A DNA stretch of 64,000 nt from Takakia lepidozioides (Eukaryota > Streptophyta > Takakiopsida > Takakiales > Takakiaceae). The notes under the pieces were generated by a model. It was not told the origin of the DNA. It saw nothing but the letters and a program-made list of their open reading frames with translations, and made no database searches. The stretch's first letter is position 1, and each line of letters opens with the position of its first letter. The stretch is from contig CM060731.1 in assembly GCA_030704615.1 (NCBI GenBank), positions 4,216,001 to 4,280,000 of the forward strand, in the 5' to 3' direction. This document shows positions 44,981 through 64,000 of this stretch, piece by piece. The translations under genes and the position numbers were made by a program.

Positions 44981-46680
44981 TTCAAACGCCGCATCGTTGT
45001 ATGTATATAATGTCGTCATTGTAAGAACAAATTAGTAAGTCTGTTTGTATGGTCCCGTCCTCTCTGTAGTGTGAGTCCTTCAAGATTACTCATCCCTCTT
45101 GCTGCACATCAGGGTCCCACAATTGTAGATCTTCGCCCCTCCTTCTTTTTGCAGGATACGGTATTCTGTTTCTGTTTTCCATCTTGTTTTCGCAAATTCG
45201 TAGTCACCCGTCTTGTTACACATCAGGCTCGTACCCTCTGTAGATATTTGGAAGTCGTGATGCGCCGCTCCGGTCCTACCATATTGTAAGACCAAGCCTT
45301 GTCTTGCCCTTCGTAAGACTCCATCTTGGAGAGGATGAAGAGCTTGAGTCCGGGGAGTTCCATTGGGGCCACGGCAGCAAGAGCTCGTTGGAGCAACTGC
45401 ACAATACGCGGTTGCGAATCTGCCATTGGGGAGGTATTCAATCGTTTTTCGCCCGGGATTGGAAAGGGGACCGAGAAGAACAGGGTAAACAGAAAGAAAT
45501 GACTGTATCCGGGAGACTTGGGGGGGTTGGAAAACGCATATACAATGGATGAAGAATAGCAGATGGCCATCATTTGGCACATGTGTATTTGGGTTTTGTG
45601 GATACAGTTATTTTCAAAACCTTCAAGCACATGTCGTCGAGGTTCCATGGCGAATGCTCAGTGGATTGGGGATACCACATCTCCATGGGGGGAGACGTGG
45701 GTGAAATAATTTATTGCGCTCCTCCCGTTGGCCATGCAGGGCAAAATAGTAGTAGATGCATCAGTAGAACCATAAACCCCCCGTGCTTTTATTTGGGCAG
45801 GTTAACATGACCATTTTGCTTAAGCACATTATGGATTTGCTTCGGAACAGGACGTCATGGCATGTGCCTTATGCAGGATTGTTTGTAATGGAATTCTTTG
45901 TTTTATAAGACAGTCTCTTACCATGATGGTTTCTGAGTGACTTTCCATATGCCAGATCGTGGGCTTCCTCCTTAGTCTCTGCGAACTCCATCATCTTCAT
46001 TCAAGAGCACAAACTCGACTCCAGGAAGATCGATTCTCTAACTTCCTCCATTTGGCCTTCGGACGTCGCATGGGGGAACCCTACTATCTCCGACTCCAGA
46101 GGTGGCACCACTCTGATGAGCACCACTCTGTCATTGTAGACTTCCATCATTCATTGCAATTTGAAAGCAGTATTCTTCTCTTTTATGGGCTCATGGAGGT
46201 ATGAGAGCACTGTCTGCAATGGTTCTACTTAGCAGACATATAGCTGGATTGCCCAAAGCAAATACTGTATTACAGGGGAGGAAATCCCAAAGAATGGGGA
46301 TTACCGTACAAATTGAAAGGGGAAGACTGTAATGTGCAAAGGCAAAATCATACTCATGGCACAACAGTCATTCTGCCTTGGGATGGAACTTCTTCGATAG
46401 TGTCGTAGGCTATGAACGGTGGCTGGAATCGGCATGGGCAGCCTGTCGCACAGGCCGCACATGTGGTGGACGTGCATATGGGAGGCCATGACCTGCTCGA
46501 CCTTGGAGCTCGGCCATGACCAAGTTGCACATTTCCCGTCTTTTTGCAACAGCGGCCTTATGAGGAAACTAATCCATGTTGAGCTGCAAACAATATGCAA
46601 GTGTGCTCAATGTTGTATAAGCATTCAAAACCAAAACATAAACAAGGAGGACATAAACGGTACCCATCCACAATTGTGAA

Positions 46681-47490
46681 CTAGAATGCAATGCAGATAG
46701 TGAAGAGTTGAAAGTGTGCTACCCGGCCTGCACCATTCGGTAGAGGGTTCAGGAATGTTTGGTCCACGTACAGGTCAATGTAATGAGCTATGAAGAGGCC
46801 ACACTCCCAGGTAGAGGCATGTTGGGGAACAGGGAGGCACACCCACCGCTTTGGATCGGTACCCTCTGTCCACCTTGGGTCTAGAGGGTAGAATCCTCTA
46901 AGCAAAGTCCAGAATTTAGCGAACAATGGCTTCAGACTCTTGTGTTTGTGCGTGTTTTTATGCTATTCAGGTGCAAGTGGCGCATGGGTTCCATGATTAC
47001 GACACTCCAGTGGTTGCTGCAGTACAGTACATGCAGACTTGAGCTTGGTTGTGTGCACAACCAAAGGGAAATACATTCAAAAGGCGTATGGAAGCAACGA
47101 AAGGGGCAGGTGTGCAGAAAACTCACCTAAAAGTAATAGGGACAATGAACACTTCTACACCAACACAATCAAGGGTGGGGAATCGTCTGTCCATCCAGGT
47201 CTGTATGGACTCAACTCCGGTCCCATATTGAGCGAAGTGGTCCCGAAGACAAATCCAAGTGAAACAGTCTAGAAATCGCAATTTTCTGCGTACAATGTTC
47301 GGGAGGGACAGTGTTTTGAAGAAACCCAAAAGTCAATGACACGGTCCCTTATCCAGCCCCTTGCATGCACCAGGTCATCTGCATCTTCTAGTCTGAGAGG
47401 GATCTGACGGGATAGTGCATCTTGGAAAAACCATATGTCAATCGTTGGAGCAACGAGCGCACTATGGGAAATCTTGAACATATACCACAT
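46681..47490 (-). pseudogene. element B gene, C-terminal C48/Ulp1-like cysteine protease
   Basis: The minus strand shows the whole C48 motif series. Around 47,300-47,490 is a segment with LRLEDADDLVHARGWIRDRV. Next comes EVFIVPITFR near 47,125, then after a CTGCAG acceptor NHWSVVIMEPMRHLHLNSI (His at 47,010-47,012), and finally WVCLPVPQHASTWECGLFIAHYIDL with Cys at 46,801-46,803. Order and spacing match the protease of element A and Ulp1/SENP peptidases in general. Exon borders were not all settled. The gene continues upstream to the zinc-finger exon near 51 kb. Confidence 0.72.
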
Positions 47491-48092
47491 ACACGTTTAT
47501 GGAAAATGTGCATGGGCAACGGAAAACTGTGTTGCAACTCGGAATTGGATGTGAAGTTATACCATATCATATATAGTAAACAAGGGTGCACGGGCGTTGA
47601 ACTCACAAAACGTTTTCCATTTCGCTATGTATCCTGCGCAGTGTCGAGCAACCGATAAGAATTCATAACCGCATACATGCAGGAGTGCAACTGTATGCAT
47701 AGCAATAAGCATGTTATATGCAGGAATACAAATGAGTAGCTCTTCAATGTCTTAGTTCGTTGGCATGGAACTACAAGAACACCTTTGGATGGGACTTCAT
47801 CAGCAGGAGGCTGCATTGCATCCCACGCGGTACCAACCACATTGGCATGGGTGGCGATGGGGCTGGCGAATTTAATAGAGCGGGCAGCCTTAAATCTGCC
47901 CTGCACACTCCCCCATCCACCTCACCATGAATCTGTGTCGTGGCATTTGTGCTGTCAAGTGTATTAACAGTCTCGGGATACACAATCTCTGGGGACGGAA
48001 GGGGGAAGGAAACACAGAATTCTTCAGGATTTGTGGCGTGTGGGGCTGTTCACACAGTTCACCGTGAGGGGTTTTTGAAGACCCTACAATGG

Positions 48093-49663
48093 CTACTGCA
48101 GATAGAAATGCACCCTCATCATGGGGACATTGCACTGAAGGGGGGGAGGACATTCAAAAATATGTGCTGAATTGCAAGAGGCCACAAGGGGGAGCTGTCC
48201 ACCAGACTTGGGAAATACCTGACTGCAAGCAAGGTCCATTTCAAGTTGAGTCAGGAGACCTGGTTGGGGACAGAGAATGTCGGCAGAAACTTCACTAGAA
48301 GAGCCTTTCTCATGTGGGTGAAGGACGTTTCCGCTGTCAGAGTCATCGTGTGCAGAGGCAGTTACTGCTTTGGGTGCAACGTCCAGATTGTCCACCACAG
48401 CAGGAAGGGGGCCATCCGTATTCCCAACCAGGTCCTCTGTTTCCACCACAGGCTCTCGCAATTTGTGTCCATGCAGAAGGATTTTTGTGGACTTGGAGGC
48501 AATGTCAGCAGCGTTCACCATGACCAAGGCATTCTATGTAGTACGCATGCCTAGCAAAGAGAACATCATCTGCATACTCGTATGCACATTGCAATGCCTT
48601 GGTCACACGGGAGTAACTGTAATCAATAGACTCTGCACAAGTCCAAGTGGCGTATAATTAGTAAGTTGCTTATCAGTTTCAGTCTTCCACACATAATTAT
48701 AAGTTCACATAAGAGATTGAAAACCAATAACATTGCAATGTCTGCTGTATTGCAAAAGGATGAGCCGTTTGACATACCCGAATTCAGAGCAATCCAACCC
48801 ATGTCAAGATCCTCGCGGTACCTCAACGTGGCAGCGAAATCCTGGAGCACCTTATCAACTTGTTGTCCTGGCTGTCCGACCCCACACCACAAGGCCTGAA
48901 AGGAAGCAGGATTAAAAATGGCAAGGTCCCGCACAACCCTGTGTCTGACTTGTTGCATGAAGTCATGGATGGAATCCAAAACACGCAGTCGGTCCGCTTC
49001 CTATCGGTCAACAAGGTCACCTGCGCTTTGGAGCACCTCCTCCTGGACTTCATTGTAAGGGGGCATGCGGCCATACAACAAGTGGCCAAATTCACTGCTG
49101 CATTTCTAATCGTGTTGTTACCCTCGGCGGTGGACAGAAGTTGGTCAAGGAGTTCATCTAACATGTGGTTTCTGGGTGTGGACAGGGGCATAGTCAATGT
49201 GGCAGATCCAAAGGAGGCGCAAAACTCTCATGGAAGGGGGGACTTCGGGGACCTCTCCCAGATTTGATGATGATGCAAAACGTTGGACGAGCATTTGAGC
49301 TTCTTCTTTGGAATGACTGAAAACTTTAGGCATGTCTGGGAACTCACCCATCTTCACAATTCTGAACAAGAGGGACCAGCCCCATTTAGCCTCGTGTATT
49401 TCATCATGTGCTAGCCTCTCCCATTTGGCCATCCCAGCCTCGACATACTCACGTCTTCGAGCGTCCAATGCAGCCAGAGCTGCAACCTCCTTCACTTCAT
49501 AATCATTGAGAGCAACCTTGTATTTGTTGTAGTCAAGAAGAGCCACGCATTCTTCGTACCGTCCCATGTGGTCGGGAGTGAAACCGGGGCGTATGGCAAA
49601 CAAATTCAATGTCTTCTTCAGAAGCTCCCCCTCATGGGGAGGTCCAGCGTGCTGCCACCACAA
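48093..49663 (-). pseudogene. element B gene, central region with conserved LWCG domain
   Basis: The minus-strand segment 49,663-49,154 is a charged helical region (YNKYKVALNDYEVKEVAALA, DARRREYVEAGMAKWERLAHD). It is followed by EFGHLLYGRMPPYNEVQEEV, then RDLAIFNPASFQALWCGVG (within 48,979-48,623) and, after a gap, VNAADIASKSTKILLHGHKL (48,527-48,093). The LWCG block and the following helix correspond in order to 25,647-26,300 of element A (QNPNVFKVLWCGIP; QAAFDSFARGAKDLVLAL). A TAG at 49,001-49,003 interrupts the domain. No family recognised. Confidence 0.6.
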
Positions 49664-50018
49664 ACAGGCGCCGGGAAGGACCCCACATTAGCATACAACA
49701 CATTACAATGAATAACAGTGAAAGAAAAAAGGTATGCACCGCAAAACAATATGCCATGGATGCAAAAAAATTGCTTCCTATCCAATTACAAGCAATACAG
49801 TAGAATGAAGACAGTCCCAATTCAAACCCTGCTTTGCAAACACTCTTATTGACAGGGAAGACTGCATGGATACTAAAGTAGCTGTAAAGTCACCCGCATG
49901 CAAACATGTGGGTGGGACAGGGAGGGCGCAGCCGAAAAATGTGCATGAGCATGACATAAATTAAATGCAAGTGGTAGTGACTGAGAGTGAAAAGGGGAAA
50001 TACCATGCGTTTCATGAA

Positions 50019-51038
50019 TCATCTACCGTAGACAGCCCCCATCATACTGCCAGGGAATTCGAGGCTGGCCACCGGCTCTACAAAACGTTCAAAAAAATGA
50101 GGGTTGCCTGGTGAAGCGAACCCATGAGGCAACAAATCGTAGTCCATGAGGTAGCTCAGACCTGGGTGTGATACAACAACTGGTTTGGGTGGAAGAACTA
50201 CATCAAACTGTATTTGCAAAGAAGCTGCTTCAAATGCGTCTCTGGCTTCCTGTCTACTGAGAAGTCCAAGAGACCTTGTGCGTATCAAATCCTCTGGAGT
50301 TGGAGCCACCGTATCATCAGTCTTGGATTTGACCCTGGGTTTTTTGGGTCCCTCCCCCCTAGATGTCGTCTGTTTCTCTGGCAGGACGACTGTGTCCTCT
50401 GTTGTGGTGGACTCCCCTGGCTGAACAGACTGTCTCACATTCTTTGGTGCACGCAAGTTCATCTTCCGCAACTTGGATGGTGGCTCCTCTGCAAATTCGT
50501 CATCACCGTTATGAGGCAGCTCCACCACCTTATCCACCTTATCCACGCCCACCCTATGCGGACACGAGTTTTTGCGCGGCAGGAGTCCGTGCTTGGTGAG
50601 AACACCCTCGTACATCGCCCTCTGGGCCACCTCAAAAATAGGGTACATTTTGAGTTTAGGGGCACCCTTGTACTGAAGAGCATCACATCTGTTTATCCTG
50701 TGAATGTTTAGTTTCTTCTTGTCTGTATAGATCTTATTACAGTATATGCATTTGAAGGGCTTCCGGTTATTAGAACCGGGTTCCTCAACCCTTGCCTTCG
50801 TGTGGGCCTCACAAATCAATTCCTCCCACTCGTCTGATTCGTACACCTCTTGGTACTGCCGACGCGATTCCACCATAGTGATTTTTTCACCATATCGCCA
50901 GAAGAAGTGATGTGCCTCGAGAAGTTGTTTCCAGAGGCAAAACGAACTCCTGCCATGCGGTTTGGAGTGTGGAAGCGACAGTATGGAAGCAACGCAGTGA
51001 AGGACAGGGAAAACACAATGGAATACCGGCGAGAGCAA
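50019..51038 (-). CDS. element B gene, N-terminal BED/C2HC-like zinc-finger region
   Basis: The open frame contains KPFKCIYCNKIYTDKKKLNI-HRINRCD, a Cx2C..H..C pattern like BED-type or divergent C2H2 fingers. A proline/charged linker with basic patches (SKLRKMNLRAPKN, GPKKPRVKSK) follows, then a unique C-terminal region (LLPHGFASPGNPHFFERFVE) ending at a stop codon at 50,019. The first usable Met is probably at MVESRRQYQEVYESDEWEEL (about 50,879). The finger could bind the element's own ends or chromatin. Linkage to the downstream LWCG and C48 parts is inferred from strand, order and element borders. Confidence 0.5.
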   Translation of the reverse strand: MLSPVFHCVFPVLHCVASILSLPHSKPHGRSSFCLWKQLLEAHHFFWRYGEKITMVESRRQYQEVYESDEWEELICEAHTKARVEEPGSNNRKPFKCIYCNKIYTDKKKLNIHRINRCDALQYKGAPKLKMYPIFEVAQRAMYEGVLTKHGLLPRKNSCPHRVGVDKVDKVVELPHNGDDEFAEEPPSKLRKMNLRAPKNVRQSVQPGESTTTEDTVVLPEKQTTSRGEGPKKPRVKSKTDDTVAPTPEDLIRTRSLGLLSRQEARDAFEAASLQIQFDVVLPPKPVVVSHPGLSYLMDYDLLPHGFASPGNPHFFERFVEPVASLEFPGSMMGAVYGR

Positions 51039-51642
51039 CAGGGCTGCAAGAAAAAAGACAGTATGTACAGTGAAACCCTAATCGAAAAATGAGGAAGGAC
51101 ATCTACCACGCAGGTACCCCACCAATGGTACATACATGGCACGAGAATTTGAAGAGAAGGCGAATTACAGCAGCGACAGCAGGAAATGAAGAAAATAAAA
51201 ATTCTAAATGTGCACACTGTTCAGGCTACTTCGTTCAGCCCCAGGAAAGGTGTGCAACAGAAAGACAACATAAGGGGGACAACAGGACATGAAACAGTAG
51301 CAATGGTGACACCAACCTGTGAAATCCCTTCGATGGCGGGAGCGTCTCACTTCTTCCTCGATATTCTGCTCTACAGACTGTGGGCGAGGTCGATAGGATT
51401 CGGACTCCACCGTTCGAGCGCCATGAATACTGCAACAAAACGTCTTCAGGAAGGGTGAATCAAAACGTCTCCCATGCGAAGTGTCCCTTCCATCTCTGTG
51501 TACACACCTGTCAAGCACATGGGAAAGTCCCAGGGACAACTGAATGTCTATGGTATGATTGTGCCCTATGATTGCGCTCTACGACGGTGCGTCTATGACG
51601 AGGCATGTGAGGGACATGCATGATGGCTGGGTACAATACAGT

Positions 51643-51900
51643 AATGCACATGCATTCATGGGGCACGCATGATGATGCGTGAAATACAATCACATGGAGT
51701 TCAATGTGTGACAGTACTTTCGCAAGCCATGGACCCGGCGCGGGGGCGGTGGGTGGAGCGGGAGGGGGTCGCTTGGCGCGGTGACCGCGGGCCGTGGCTT
51801 TGCCGCGAAGGGGGGGGGGGGGGGGGCGGAGGGCGGGGTGGCCACGCGGGCAGGCCCGCTGAGGGAGCATTCAACTCCAGGGCCTCATATATCACTTGCC
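51643..51900 (-). repeat. right terminal inverted repeat of element B
   Basis: About 258 bp, inverted copy of 39,785-40,039. It contains an uninterrupted run of 17 G (51,810-51,826) where the left arm has only a short C run, a difference best explained by slippage after insertion. Confidence 0.95.
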
Positions 51901-51963
51901 CAAAACTAACCAATCTAGGATCACCTATGGCCTGAAGTAGATCGGACAACAGAAAGGTACGTC

Positions 51964-52183
51964 CAACAGTCAGTAGCTCAGTTGGTAAGTGCACTGAGTG
52001 CCACCTAGATGACCCTGGGGTCAAATCCTTGATGGGTGTGGTACGCTCTTCTCCCCCTTCCCTGCGCAGGTGTCGTATCGGAAAGCCTTCACGGCGAGGT
52101 TATTGGGAGGTTATTTTCTTCTCTCTCTATCAAGGGGCATGATTTGTGAGCTGTAGCTTCCACTTAATTTAAAAAAAAAAAAA
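51964..52183 (+). mobile_element. tRNA-headed SINE, main family, with target duplication
   Basis: Starts CAACAGTCAGTAGCTCAGTT, has GGGGTCAAATCC as B box, the common body and tail (GGGGCATGATTTGTGAGCTG) and ends in poly-A. Flanks AAAGGTACGTC (51,953-51,963) and AAAGGTAGGTC (52,184-52,194) match at 10 of 11 positions, a typical LINE-mediated target duplication. Confidence 0.88.
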
Positions 52184-52194
52184 AAAGGTAGGTC

Positions 52195-54162
52195 AGCAAG
52201 AGTTGGGAGATGAAGCTAACCGGACCACTCTGCCTGACGGAAAATAGACAGAAAATAGACATAGCTTGTGCCCTTTGTAATGCAATAGGAACTCTATGCC
52301 TAAAGAAGGCTACAAGAACATAGGTTTCCAATGCCTTTGTTTTCTTTTGTATGATGAGCACATGTGCAAAGAAAGTCACCGAACTGAAAATATATACATC
52401 CAAAAATCTTGACAGCTATTGGGAGGAATGTGTTCGTCGAATGACAATCATGGTAATCTCGTTCCTTGCCTTGAGCTGAGCAGCTACCAAAGCCGCCGCT
52501 CACTGTGTTGATGCTGCAGTGCTGCACATGAAGAATAAATCTAACCAAGTAGGATCAGCAAGGACAACGTCGTATGTACGCCAACCATCATCGGAAAAGA
52601 CAATGTTGACACACTGCCTAGTGGAATGGTGATGAAAGGATCTCATAGAACATGGAATCTTGTCGGAATGATCAGCCAGACGTGCTGGGCCGGGAAGAGA
52701 ATAAGCTTGCTTCTTATTCCCCCGGCCTTTGTTCGTAAAGACAACCAGGTGGGGCGGAAGGGAAGAAGAGGCGCGAAGCGAAAAAAAAAATCTATTGGCA
52801 GCTGTATCCCCAATTTTTATTTTTTATTTTTTCTGGCGCGTACCGGGTCCAGCCTCCCCCCACAACGTCTCTCCTTGTGTGTCGAAGATCTAAAGCGAGT
52901 GCACCAAGAATAAAAACGAAAACTGGGATTCAATATGAATATAGCAAAGCATCTGAAGCATAACCACACACTCACACGATCTCGTAGAGAGATAGGAGCA
53001 TTCGGTGGAACCGGTGAACCACGCATCTTTCTGGATAGATGCGTGGGACAGAGGGCTCGTAGTACCTGCTGCCTACCCTTCACTCCGAGAACCGTGTGAA
53101 CGGAGAGTGCCGCTATGAGGCAGAGGGGAAGGGGCCTAAATCGGCGAACTGACGTCGCACACTTGAGCGGTGCGGAGAAGGCTAGTCAAAACCCGTAGGG
53201 GGGAAAAAAAATAAAAATAAAATTGGCCACATCCTACACAATGTCATTAGTCGCAGTGTGCTCCCCATTGAAAGGACATTGAAGAAGATGTACACTAAGT
53301 GAGTCTACAAGTTAGTGACAAACGCATTGTTGTAGGCCTAGTACAAAAGGATGTGGAAGACTGAGTCTAATTTGTGGCAATAACAGCAAACCACAAATGA
53401 AAAGGTGTGATGGCTGATCATACTGCCAGCCCACGCAACCGCATTAGGCCCATCACAAAATAAGAGTCTCGCATGGTGTACATCAGAAGATCCTAAGTGA
53501 GCATGCTGGAAAAGGAATGTTGATGCATGCGTTCCATGATGGTGTCCTGTTAAGTGCTCCAAGCTTTGAGCAACCAACTGTTCCTTACAGGCGTATAGTT
53601 CCCTTTAACTCATGATTTGGGCTCCCTCTCCAGTTTCCATGAGTTCCGTATCCCAGATCTTGTGATTGTCAGATTAGATGAAATGCACTTGTTCCTAAAA
53701 AACACAACCTCATCCACCATCGGAAAAATGTACACTGGGAGCCAGTAATTTCTGCTCCTTTATTGAGAACTCTCATGATGATCTCATAAGGTGAAAACAC
53801 AGAGTTAGGAGGTCTATCCTGAGAAACAAAGATGTGAAGGCAGGAACTGTTTCTTCCTTCCTTCTGTTTGAATTGGGTTCTAATGTTGTTAATGGATGGT
53901 GTAGCAGAGGAATAAGAGGTCAAGGAGGTATAAGAACAATGAAACACAGTGTACATCTCCTCACTATGAAAAGTGAGAGGACTTCTAGTTGTTCCACTCC
54001 CTGTGTGATGAGGTTAGAAGCTGCATGTGTGTAATAAGTAGATAGTAGTGAAGGACTCTGCCAACTTTTCCATCCACTATCCCTTCTGTCATCTTTCTCC
54101 CTGTCTGTCCTTAGTTCTGTCATGGGCTTGTCCTCTTCTTCACTTCAAGCTCCTCTCTCACC
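52195..54162. other. intergenic region between element B and RRC1
   Basis: No gene supported in any frame. The right part is presumably the 3' flank of the minus-strand RRC1 gene. A short poly-A/T-rich patch lies near 52,780-52,835, and GGGGAAAAAAAATAAAAATA lies near 53,200. Confidence 0.5.
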
Positions 54163-63859
<9,697 letters not shown>

Positions 63860-64000
63860 CTGCGGAGCAAATCAACAATAACTCAGTAAAGGGACCGGCT
63901 TCTATCCACACACATTGCTCATTTCAGAGAGCACGCGCTGGGTCTATTCTATGTTTTTATTGTAAATCCATATTCACACAACAATATGCATGCACATGCT

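Larger units (their letters stand above)
39785..51900. mobile_element. giant Mutator-like element B, 12,116 bp, with 9-bp target duplication
   Basis: The ends GGCAAGTGATATATGAG and CTCATATATCACTTGCC are inverted and directly flanked by perfect CAAAACTAA (39,776-39,784 and 51,901-51,909), the Mutator-type 9-bp duplication. The terminal repeats (about 256 bp) are GC-rich and unrelated in sequence to those of element A. On the minus strand lies a long gene: BED-like zinc finger, conserved LWCG domain and C48 protease (51,038 to 46,681). A second, shorter protease relic lies on the plus strand (43,583-44,580). I see no MULE transposase domain, so the element is probably non-autonomous. One in-frame TAG (49,001-49,003) indicates decay. 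Confidence 0.94.

Noticed and set aside
45820-45910. Plus-strand SWHVPYAGLFVMEFF as the missing cysteine exon of the element B relic
   Set aside because: It resembles the region around the catalytic Cys only loosely, lacks the Cys, and no splice pattern supports it.
39785-51900. LTR retrotransposon
   Set aside because: The terminal repeats are inverted, not direct, and no reverse transcriptase, integrase or primer-binding site is visible.

Overview
This is eukaryotic nuclear DNA. All host genes but one are split by spliceosomal GT..AG introns, and the gene set is plant-lineage: a chloroplast-type sulfate-binding protein, a SYP7-family Qc-SNARE, a RelA/SpoT homologue of the plant RSH2/3 kind, the ribosome-associated protein TMA7, and an SR140/RRC1-type U2 snRNP-associated splicing factor. 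A nuclear sulfate-binding-protein gene next to these points to a streptophyte alga or an early land plant. The glutamine-threonine (CAGACT) repeat coding sequence makes a Chara-like charophyte my best guess, but the sequence alone does not prove it.

Layout. 1-2,665: gene-poor, with a direct repeat and one possible terminal exon. 2,666-4,090 (-): intronless sulfate-binding protein, divergent from SYP7 (4,689-8,544, +, nine exons resolved to the base) across a 598-bp shared upstream region. 8,545-17,312: repeat-rich gap with a 1,080-bp foldback element (6-bp target duplication), a hAT-type MITE (perfect 8-bp duplication) with another MITE inside it, and several tRNA-headed SINE-like sequences. 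17,313-21,088 (+): six-exon RSH. 21,670-32,986: giant Mutator-like element A (11,317 bp, perfect 9-bp duplication GAAATATAT). 33,337-35,040: diverged direct-repeat block, followed by a second hAT-type MITE and SINEs. 36,674-38,668 (+): four-exon TMA7. 39,785-51,900: giant Mutator-like element B (12,116 bp, perfect 9-bp duplication CAAAACTAA). 51,910-54,162: SINE plus non-coding DNA. 54,163 to beyond the right edge (-): 14 visible exons of RRC1/SR140, with a third hAT-type MITE and a SINE in its introns.

The most striking content is the pair of giant elements. Their long terminal repeats are unrelated to each other (about 220-290 bp and about 256 bp), yet both carry a gene for the same kind of accessory protein: a conserved central domain (NP-x2-F-x2-LWCG) followed by a C48/Ulp1-type cysteine protease domain with recognisable HW and WECG motifs. 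Element A also carries, on the other strand, remains of a MULE transposase (zinc-binding N-terminus, DDE-type core, SWIM finger) that has lost its central part. Element B has no transposase I can see, but its accessory gene begins with a BED/C2HC-like zinc finger. In-frame TAG codons interrupt both elements, so these copies look decayed although their ends are intact. Element A is also pervaded by a CAGTCYG motif that occurs in its terminal repeats and, in reverse complement, encodes the Gln-Thr repeats of its protein.

Host genes are unrelated housekeeping or signalling genes (plastid sulfate uptake, membrane fusion, ppGpp metabolism, translation, splicing). They are separated and expanded by transposons rather than forming a functional cluster.
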